Origin: CAWBRT01 sp050015355
GTDB lineage: Bacteria > Acidobacteriota > Terriglobia > Terriglobales > Acidobacteriaceae
Assembly: GCA_050015355.1 (NCBI GenBank)
Contig: JBEKBO010000042.1
Span: 1 to 32,074, forward strand
Length of the DNA: 32,074 nt
Direction of reading: 5' to 3'
This document shows, piece after piece, positions 23,962 to 30,234 of this stretch; position 1 is the first letter of the stretch; each line of letters opens with the position of its first letter. Below the pieces are notes generated by a model. The model searched no databases, had not been told where the DNA came from, and saw only the letters and a program-made list of their open reading frames with translations. A program made the translations under genes and the position numbers.

Positions 23962-25320
23962 TCAGCGCGCCGGCGGGGCGGGTGCTACGACTTGATCCTG
24001 CCGCGAGAAATAACTGCGCAGCGCTTCCTGCATCACCTGCTTGAGCGGCACGTTATGACCGGCGGCAAGACGGCGGCAATCCTCAAACTCCGGCGCGGCA
24101 TTGCAAACCACGCCGTCAAGGCTGCCAAGCTTGACCCGGACCTCGCCCCACGGCGTGGTCACGGTGACGTGTTGCCGCTCGAGCGTAAGCCGCTGCTCCT
24201 GCCGAATGCGCATGCCGAGCGTGGTGGTCTCGGCGAAAATCATCTTTGACAGCCTCTCGACATCCTGGTTGCGCGCCAATACCGTGAGCACCAGGCCGGG
24301 ACGGCTTTTCTTCATCTGCACGGGCGTGGCAAATACGTCGAGCGCTCCGGCTTCCAGCAGGCGGTCGATCACGTAGCCGAAGAGCTGCGGGCTCATATCG
24401 TCGAGGTTGGCCTCGATAATGGTGACTCTCTCCAGCGGAGCGGCCCGCCGCTCTTCAAGACTCTCGCCCACGGTCAGCCGGGTGACGTTCGGCATGCCCG
24501 GCAGATTGCGTCCGCCGGCGCCGTAGCCTACGGCCTCGACCTTCATCGACGGAAAGCTGCCGTAGGCTGCGGCAAGCGTGCGCACGATGGCAGCCCCGGT
24601 CGGCGTCACCAGTTCCTTCTGGATGCCGGAGGAGTACACGGGAGCGTTCTTCAATAGTTCCAGGGTGGCCGGCGCGGGGACCGGCAACGTGCCGTGAGCG
24701 CATTTTACGACGCCTCCGCCCACGTTGAGGGGCGAACAAACCCAGCGCTCGACGCGCAGCGCATCGGCTGCAACCGCCGCGCACACGATATCGACAATGG
24801 CATCGACCGAACCGACTTCGTGAAACTCGATGGTTTCCACATCCTGGTGATGGATCTTCGCTTCCACTTCACCAAGCGCCTGAAAAATCGCCGTCGCCGT
24901 TTGTTTGGCGGCTTCCGGGATCGCGGCCTGCCGAATGATCTCGCGGATTTGTTTCAACCCGCGGTGGGGATGATGCTGATGTGAGTGGGAATGCGCGTGG
25001 TCGTGCTCGTGGTGATGCTCGTGTCCATGAGCGTGTTCCGGCGGATGAGCATGCTCATGCCCGTGTTGGTCATCGTGCGGTTCATCATGCTGGTGGAGGA
25101 ACTCTTCCCTGGGCAGATCCTTCTGGCCGTCGACAATCACATCGACCTTGGTCGCGGAGATTCCGTTGCGGTCCACGCCACGGATATCCAGCGCGGCTCC
25201 GATGTCCAGGCCGCGAACCGTTTCCAGCAGCAGCTCCGCCGGGACCCCGGCCGAGACGAGCGCGCCCAGAAACATGTCGCCGCTGATCCCAGAAAAGCAG
25301 TCCAGATAAGCAATTCTCAT
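23962..25320 (-). CDS. larC: LarC nickel insertion protein (pyridinium bis-thiocarboxylate nickel chelatase)
   Basis: LarC inserts nickel into the pincer cofactor (NPN) of lactate racemase and related LarA-family enzymes, using CTP. The 452-aa frame is uninterrupted, unlike species where larC1/larC2 need a frameshift. The family start MRIAYLDCFSGISGDMFLGA is present, then a histidine-rich stretch at residues 76-119 (21 His in 44 residues, HHHEHDHAHSHSHQHHPH) that probably binds or stores nickel. Conserved blocks follow: VETIEFHEVGSVDAIVDIVC, NVGGGVVKCAHGTLPVPAPA, TPTGAAIVRTL and EANLDDMSPQLFGYVIDRL. No larA, larB or larE is visible nearby, so cofactor biosynthesis genes must lie elsewhere. 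Confidence 0.93.
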   Translation of the reverse strand: MRIAYLDCFSGISGDMFLGALVSAGVPAELLLETVRGLDIGAALDIRGVDRNGISATKVDVIVDGQKDLPREEFLHQHDEPHDDQHGHEHAHPPEHAHGHEHHHEHDHAHSHSHQHHPHRGLKQIREIIRQAAIPEAAKQTATAIFQALGEVEAKIHHQDVETIEFHEVGSVDAIVDIVCAAVAADALRVERWVCSPLNVGGGVVKCAHGTLPVPAPATLELLKNAPVYSSGIQKELVTPTGAAIVRTLAAAYGSFPSMKVEAVGYGAGGRNLPGMPNVTRLTVGESLEERRAAPLERVTIIEANLDDMSPQLFGYVIDRLLEAGALDVFATPVQMKKSRPGLVLTVLARNQDVERLSKMIFAETTTLGMRIRQEQRLTLERQHVTVTTPWGEVRVKLGSLDGVVCNAAPEFEDCRRLAAGHNVPLKQVMQEALRSYFSRQDQVVAPAPPAR

Positions 25321-25591
25321 GGGTTCCTGACTTCGCCGCCATCGCGGGCATGAGCCTGGTTCGCCGGAGCAGGCGTTTGCACACGGGAACTTTCATCATA
25401 GGGAGTTGCGGCCTTGGGGTCAATCCAGGGCGGGGCAACCACACGGGCCGGCGTCCGTGCGAGAGGCGCAATCGCCTGTCTTCGTTGAGCACCGTGAGCA
25501 ACAACATCAGCGCCCGGCGGGGTTGCCGTTTATAATCGCCTTTCTACACGCGGCAAGAAAAGCTTGACGATCAAGAAAAAAGGGGAAGAAA

Positions 25592-27607
25592 TTGTATCGC
25601 CAGTTACAACGCCGTCTCATCGAGCACATCGGCGATTTTCTGCGCCGCAAGTATCAGGTAGAACTTCACAACATTGTGGTCGAGCAGCCGCCCAAGCCCG
25701 AGATGGGCGAGTATGCTCTGCCGCTTTGCTTTGAGCTGGCGAAGCGCCTGCGAAAGGCTCCCCGCAAGATCGCCGAAGAGATTGTCGCTGAACTGACGCC
25801 GCCGGAGGGATTCGGCCGCTTCGAGGTCGCCGGAGCCGGCTACGTCAATGCCCGAATCGACCGCGCGCAAGCGGCGCGCCAGATCGTCAGTGGAGTGGAA
25901 GAAGCGGTGCCGCCGCCGCACCCCGGCAAGGTGCTTGTGGAGCACACGTCGATCAACCCTAACAAGGCTGCGCATATCGGGCATCTGCGCAATGCCATCC
26001 TCGGCGATACTTTTGTTCGCCTGCTGCGCGCCGCCGGCCGCGAGGTCGACGTGCAGAACTACATCGACAACACCGGCGTGCAGGTGGCCGACGTGGTGGT
26101 GGGTTTGACGCAGCTTGAGCACAAGCAAACCGCCGCCGCAGTCCGGCAGTTGATCGAAGCGTGCGGGCTTCCGGGTCAACCCAGCATCGACTACTACTGC
26201 TGGAATCTTTATGCGCGTGTTTCGCAGTGGTACGAGCAAGACAAGGGCAACCTGAAGGCGCGCCTGGATACGCTGCACGCCATCGAGCAGGGCGGTAACG
26301 AGTTGAACGAAATCGCGGAACTGATCTCGACCGCGGTGCTGCGCCGCCACCTGGAGACGATGGAGCGGCTGGGGATCGAATACGACTTTCTGCCCCGGGA
26401 AAGCGAGATACTGCGGTTGCATTTCTGGGACCTTGCCTTCGCGCAACTCAAAGAGAAAAAGGTTCTCTATTTCGAGACCGAGGGCAAGAACAACGGCTGC
26501 TGGGTGATGACGCGGCCCACAGCCCCACAAGCGCAACAGCGGAAGGCAGACGCCTTGGCGGACTCAGAAGAAAAGAGCGGCCCGGACGAGGACGCCAAGG
26601 TCATCGTGCGCTCCAACGGCACGGTCGGCTACGTCGGCAAGGACATTGCCTATCACCTGTGGAAGTTCGGCTTGCTCGGCCGCGATTTCGGTTATCGCAA
26701 GTTTTTCCGCTACGTGAATGATCACAATGTGTGGATCTCTGCTGAGCACGGTGAGCCGGATCACCCGCACTTCGGCGGCGTCTCGGAGATCTATAACGTG
26801 ATCGATGCGCGCCAGTCGGACCCGCAGAACACGGTCATTGAGGCGCTGCGGCTGCTCGGTTACACCGACCAGGCCGAGCACTACACGCATTTCTCTTACG
26901 AAATGGTTGCGCTCACGCCGCGCTGCGCCATGGAACTCGGCTACCAGGTGAGCGAAGAGGACCAGCAGCGAGCGTATATAGAGGTTTCGGGCCGCAAAGG
27001 TTTCGGAGTGAAAGCCGACGATCTTATGGACCGGCTGATTGCGGCCGCCACCGCCGAGGTCGACACTCGCCATCCCGAACTCGCGGCAGAAGAGCGCGCC
27101 GCCATAGGCAGGCAGATCGCCATTGGGGCCTTGCGCTACTTCATGCTGAAGTTCACCAAGCAGTCGGTGATCGCCTTTGACTTTCGCGAGGCGCTGGCCT
27201 TTGAGGGCGAAACCGGACCGTACGCACAGTACGCCATCGTGCGTGCCCGCAACATATTCCGTAAGGGCGGCACCTCGTCCGGGCAGGTGCTTGCCGGCAC
27301 CGCCCAAGCTGACTTCTCGCCGTATTTCGAGGGCGAGACCGGCACCGAAATCTGGCAGTTATGGCTGCTGGCGGGGCAGACTTCGAACATCATCGAGCAG
27401 TGCATTGCGACCACGGAACCGGCGTACCTCGCCAAGCATGCCTTCCAGTTGGCGCAGCAGTTCAACAACTTCTATCACCGGCACCACATCCTGATCGAGG
27501 CCGACGCCGGTCGCAAGCAGTTCCTGCTGGCTACCGCCGCCGTGGTGGAACGCGAATTGATCCGCGCGCTGGAAGTGATGGGGATCGAAGCGCCGGAAGT
27601 GATGTGA
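25592..27607 (+). CDS. argS: Arginyl-tRNA synthetase, long form
   Basis: ArgS charges tRNA-Arg. The 671-aa protein starts with TTG at 25592, 5 bases after AGGGGAAG. It has the N-terminal tRNA-D-loop domain (residues 1-110), the class-I motif HIGH in NPNKAAHIGHLRNAILGDTF (128-131), and VQNYIDNTGVQVADVVVG. In place of KMSKS is a GRKGFGVKADDLMD loop, as in many ArgS lacking a typical KMSKS. It is about 90-120 residues longer than common ArgS; part of the surplus is a polar insert at about residues 311-332 (APQAQQRKADALADSEEK). The anticodon-binding domain ends the protein. A hairpin begins one base after the stop. Confidence 0.95.
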   Translation: MYRQLQRRLIEHIGDFLRRKYQVELHNIVVEQPPKPEMGEYALPLCFELAKRLRKAPRKIAEEIVAELTPPEGFGRFEVAGAGYVNARIDRAQAARQIVSGVEEAVPPPHPGKVLVEHTSINPNKAAHIGHLRNAILGDTFVRLLRAAGREVDVQNYIDNTGVQVADVVVGLTQLEHKQTAAAVRQLIEACGLPGQPSIDYYCWNLYARVSQWYEQDKGNLKARLDTLHAIEQGGNELNEIAELISTAVLRRHLETMERLGIEYDFLPRESEILRLHFWDLAFAQLKEKKVLYFETEGKNNGCWVMTRPTAPQAQQRKADALADSEEKSGPDEDAKVIVRSNGTVGYVGKDIAYHLWKFGLLGRDFGYRKFFRYVNDHNVWISAEHGEPDHPHFGGVSEIYNVIDARQSDPQNTVIEALRLLGYTDQAEHYTHFSYEMVALTPRCAMELGYQVSEEDQQRAYIEVSGRKGFGVKADDLMDRLIAAATAEVDTRHPELAAEERAAIGRQIAIGALRYFMLKFTKQSVIAFDFREALAFEGETGPYAQYAIVRARNIFRKGGTSSGQVLAGTAQADFSPYFEGETGTEIWQLWLLAGQTSNIIEQCIATTEPAYLAKHAFQLAQQFNNFYHRHHILIEADAGRKQFLLATAAVVERELIRALEVMGIEAPEVM

Positions 27608-27626
27608 GAAACGCCGGGGGCGTTTC
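27608..27626. terminator. argS terminator hairpin
   Basis: GAAACGCC and GGCGTTTC form a perfect 8-bp stem around GGG, starting immediately after the argS stop. Only three T follow within the stem's end, so termination strength is uncertain. Confidence 0.55.
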
Positions 27627-27638
27627 CTATGAATCGCC

Positions 27639-27723
27639 GGTGCCCCATATCTGCCGCAGTTAGCAGATGTGGGATTTGAGAACTACCTCACGTTTGCCAA
27701 CAGCGGGCAAACATGGGGCACCC
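27639..27723. repeat. TGGGGCACCC element, complete copy (copy 3)
   Basis: Outer arms GGTGCCCCAT (27639-27648) and ATGGGGCACC (27713-27722) are perfect inverted repeats of 10 bp. Inside are two hairpins: ATCTGC..GCAGAT and GTTTGCC..GGGCAAAC. This 84-bp unit is the most complete of three copies and lies between converging argS and pepA. Confidence 0.75.
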
Positions 27724-27740
27724 GGCGTGTTCACCGAGGT

Positions 27741-27834
27741 GTCATCCTGAGCGCAGCGAAGGATCTGCTGTTTGCGCTTGCTTAAAAGAAAGCAGATCCT
27801 TCGGTCGCGCAAACCGGCGCGACCTCAGGATGAC
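27741..27834. repeat. Palindromic repeat, GTCATCCTGAG family
   Basis: GTCATCCTGAG and CTCAGGATGAC bound a 94-bp element; CGAAGGATCTGCT and AGCAGATCCTTCG pair inside it. It directly follows the previous repeat, giving two unrelated palindromes in tandem in a 302-bp gap. I recall this GTCATCCTGAGCGCAGCGAAGGATCT form as common in acidobacterial and other genomes; it has no coding content. Confidence 0.8.
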
Positions 27835-27909
27835 ACTTCGAAGAATAGTTTTTCAGCAGCCTGTAAAGCCGCGCCCCTTCAAAACCGAGTTGAGAAACAG
27901 CTCTCTCGT

Positions 27910-29451
27910 TTATTTCTTCCCATTCTTTCCGTTGGCCGCGAACAGTTTTGCCAGTTCGACAATCGAACGCACGGCTATGCCGCTGGGGCCTTTGGCAATC
28001 CACGATTTGCTGTCCTCGATCCAGGCGGTGCCGGCGATGTCGAGGTGAATCCAGGGAGTATCTTCCACAAATTCCTTGAGGAACATGGCGGCCGAGACCG
28101 CTCCGCCCCAGCGTCCGCCGGTGTTCTTGATGTCGGCGATCTCGGACTTGATCAGCTCCTGGTACTCGGCATCGACCGGCAGGCGCCACATTTTTTCGCC
28201 AGCCAGTTTGATTGCCTGGGCAAGCTGCTCGAAGAATTTTTCGTCGTTGCAAAAGATGCCGGCGTTGACGTAGCCCAGGGCGACGACGCAGGCGCCGGTG
28301 AGGGTGGCCGCGTCGAGCAGGTGGGTGGCGCCCATCTGGCGCGCGTAGTGCAGGCCGTCGGCGAGCACGAGGCGTCCTTCGGCATCGGTGTTGATGATCT
28401 CGATCGACTTGCCGTTCATGGCAATCTGCACGTCGCCGGGCTTCTGCGCCTTGCCGCTGGGCATGTTCTCGCTGGCGCAGACGATGCCAATGACGCGCAC
28501 GTTGGGCTTGAGCAGAGCGATGGCGCGCATGGCGCCGATCATGGCGGCGCCGCCGGCCATGTCGTACTTCATTTTTTCCATGCCATCGGCCGACTTGATG
28601 CTGATGCCGCCGGTATCGAAGGTAATGCCCTTGCCTACCAGGCCGAGCACGGGGGTTGGCGGCGCGTTCTTCGGCTCGTAACGCATGACGATGAGCCGGG
28701 GCTCCTCGTCGGAGCCCTGGGCCACGCTCCAGAACGCGCCCATCTTCAGCTCTTTGATCTTGTCAGGCCCGTAGATTTCGCAGGGCAGTCCGACTTCTTC
28801 GCACATCTTTTTGGCGCGCTCGGCGAGGATGGTGGGCGTCATGCGGTTGCCAGGCTCGTTCACCAGGTCGCGGGTGAAGTTCTGGGACTCGGCAATGATG
28901 CGTCCTTCTTCGACGGCGGGCTCGAGCGGGGAGCGATCCGTCCCTTCGCCAAGCAGAATCGTGAACTCCTGCACCTTCTGATCTTTGCGGTCGCTGCGGT
29001 AATAGTCAGGATCGAAGTCGGCGACGTAGGCGCCCTCCACCATGACCCGCACGGCCTCCGAAACGGCGAACTCGGAGCGACTTGCCCGTGTGCTCGCTTG
29101 GTCGGGGGCAAGGAGGGCGAAGCTCTTAATGTTCTTGCCTTTGAGGAAGCGCACGGCGGTGCCGGCCAGCTTGCGCAACTCAGGCGTGGCGAAGTTTTTG
29201 GCCTTGCCGCCGCCAACGAAGAGGACGCGCTTTGCCTTCAGCCCTTGCGGACGATGGAGCAGCAGGGTCTCGGATACCTTGCCGGTGATTTCCTTGGAGG
29301 CGATCAAATCCTGCGCTACCTGGCGGATGGCGCTGTCGCCGGTTTGCAGCTCCGGTTGAGGATTCTGTTTGTCGCCATGGTCGAGAACGCCGACGATGAG
29401 ACACTCGGTTTCAAGTTGGGAAGGAGATTGCGTGGAAAGAACGGTCTTCAT
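27910..29451 (-). CDS. pepA: Leucyl aminopeptidase, M17 family (cytosol aminopeptidase)
   Basis: PepA removes N-terminal residues from peptides in the cytosol using two metal ions. The 513-aa protein has the signature NTDAEGRLVLADGLHY, the first metal/catalytic block VGKGITFDTGGISIKS, and KMKYDMAGGAAMIGAM. The C-terminal block PWIHLDIAGTAW is also conserved. ATG 29451 is preceded by an 11-base duplication of the AGGAAGCAAT ribosome-binding region. The gene is downstream of smpB on the same strand with 65 bp between, so co-transcription is possible; it faces argS across repeats. Confidence 0.95.
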   Translation of the reverse strand: MKTVLSTQSPSQLETECLIVGVLDHGDKQNPQPELQTGDSAIRQVAQDLIASKEITGKVSETLLLHRPQGLKAKRVLFVGGGKAKNFATPELRKLAGTAVRFLKGKNIKSFALLAPDQASTRASRSEFAVSEAVRVMVEGAYVADFDPDYYRSDRKDQKVQEFTILLGEGTDRSPLEPAVEEGRIIAESQNFTRDLVNEPGNRMTPTILAERAKKMCEEVGLPCEIYGPDKIKELKMGAFWSVAQGSDEEPRLIVMRYEPKNAPPTPVLGLVGKGITFDTGGISIKSADGMEKMKYDMAGGAAMIGAMRAIALLKPNVRVIGIVCASENMPSGKAQKPGDVQIAMNGKSIEIINTDAEGRLVLADGLHYARQMGATHLLDAATLTGACVVALGYVNAGIFCNDEKFFEQLAQAIKLAGEKMWRLPVDAEYQELIKSEIADIKNTGGRWGGAVSAAMFLKEFVEDTPWIHLDIAGTAWIEDSKSWIAKGPSGIAVRSIVELAKLFAANGKNGKK

Positions 29452-29471
29452 TGCTTCCTAATTGCTTCCTT
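29450..29471 (-). promoter_or_regulatory. Duplicated ribosome-binding site of pepA
   Basis: Read on the minus strand, AAGGAAGCAAT is followed by TAGGAAGCAAT, an 11-base tandem repeat. The second copy ends in the pepA ATG; the equivalent codon of the first copy is ATT. The duplication supplies two Shine-Dalgarno-like sequences. Confidence 0.5.
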
Positions 29472-29487
29472 TCTTTCAAACATTCTC

Positions 29488-29517
29488 GGCTGGGCATACC
29501 TTCCATGACTCCGGTTC
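29488..29517. repeat. Degenerate intergenic repeat (copy C)
   Basis: TCGGCTGGGCATACCTTCCA followed by ACTCCGGTTC resembles the right half of the copy B repeat at 23901-23945 (CCGGGACATACCTTCCGCGA, ATCCGGTTC). It fills the gap between the smpB stop and the pepA start and may be a relic of the same family. Confidence 0.35.
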
Positions 29518-30044
29518 TAGCTTTTTCTACTGCGGGCTACCGCCTCGCGCGCTTCGCGATCGGCGTCGCGGCGGCGTTCGGTTTCGCGCTTATCCCAGAG
29601 TTGTTTGCCGCGCGCGACCGCGATTTCAACCTTGACGCGCCCGTTTTTGAGGTACATGCGCGTTGGGATCAGGGTCAAACCCTTCTGCAGGGCCTTGCTG
29701 GAAAGTTTCAAGATTTCGTTCTTATGGGCCAACAACTTTCTGCTGCGCAGGGGTTCATGATTGGATATGTTCCCGTGGGCGTAGGGACCGATATGCGCAT
29801 TGATCAGGAACAACTCTTCATCTTTCACGAGAGCGTAGGCGTCTTTGAGATTGGCCTGGCCCGCGCGCACCGACTTTACTTCGGTGCCTTGCAACACGAT
29901 ACCGGTTTCCAGGCGATCTTCCAGAAAGTAGTTATGCCACGCGGCCCGGTTGCTGGTGGCATCGCGTTCGCCGGCGGCTACGGGGTCACGGCGGACGTTC
30001 TTGGGCTTCTCCGGCCGGGTTTGCTGTGGGGAATGACGGGCCAT
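29517..30044 (-). CDS. smpB: SsrA-binding protein SmpB
   Basis: SmpB binds tmRNA and brings it to stalled ribosomes. From ATG 30044 the protein has 175 residues; an upstream in-frame ATG at 30068 would add eight residues and is possible. The core is NYFLEDRLETGIVLQGTEVK, SVRAGQANLKDAYALVKDEE, AHIGPYAHGNISNHEPLRSR and LTLIPTRMYLKNGRVKVEIA, all conserved. The C-terminal tail is the basic extension GKQLWDKRETERRRDADRE, which becomes helical in the mRNA channel. A 25-residue polar leader (RHSPQQTRPEKPKNVRRDP) precedes the barrel. No tmRNA gene (ssrA) is visible in the window. Confidence 0.95.
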   Translation of the reverse strand: MARHSPQQTRPEKPKNVRRDPVAAGERDATSNRAAWHNYFLEDRLETGIVLQGTEVKSVRAGQANLKDAYALVKDEELFLINAHIGPYAHGNISNHEPLRSRKLLAHKNEILKLSSKALQKGLTLIPTRMYLKNGRVKVEIAVARGKQLWDKRETERRRDADREAREAVARSRKS

Positions 30045-30143
30045 TATCCAATGCCGTTTCAAGACCATACGACCGCGCGCAAAGCGTACGGCAACATGGC
30101 CGAAGTTTGTATGCTAGCACAGACGAAGAACTTAACCGTGAGC

Positions 30144-30152
30144 TGATATAAT
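30144..30152 (+). promoter_or_regulatory. Extended -10 promoter before secretin gene
   Basis: TGATATAAT is a perfect extended -10 (TGn-TATAAT). Transcription would start near 30159, leaving a leader of about 75 bases before the ATG at 30235. No clear -35 box is needed with this type and none is evident. Confidence 0.6.
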
Positions 30153-30234
30153 CTGTACTCCAGCAGTCCTGGCCTGTCTGCGACTGGGCAGGCCGTTCTG
30201 AAAACCGCACCACGCGAGCAAGCTAAGGAGTGGG

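Noticed and set aside
24960..25092. Histidine-rich segment read as part of a zinc transporter or metallochaperone
   Set aside because: It is embedded in a continuous LarC frame with LarC motifs on both sides and no transmembrane helices.
25604..26536. 310-codon minus-strand frame opposite argS
   Set aside because: It lies entirely within argS and shows no signal, start site or recognisable domain.
27741..27834. CRISPR repeat or tRNA-like structure
   Set aside because: There is a single palindrome with no regular spacers, and no T-loop or CCA-type features. No CRISPR array or tRNA gene was found in any gap.
27772..29508. 578-codon open frame on the plus strand opposite pepA
   Set aside because: It is antisense to a clear M17 aminopeptidase and is His/Gly/Leu-rich with no family motif, typical of a shadow frame in GC-rich DNA.
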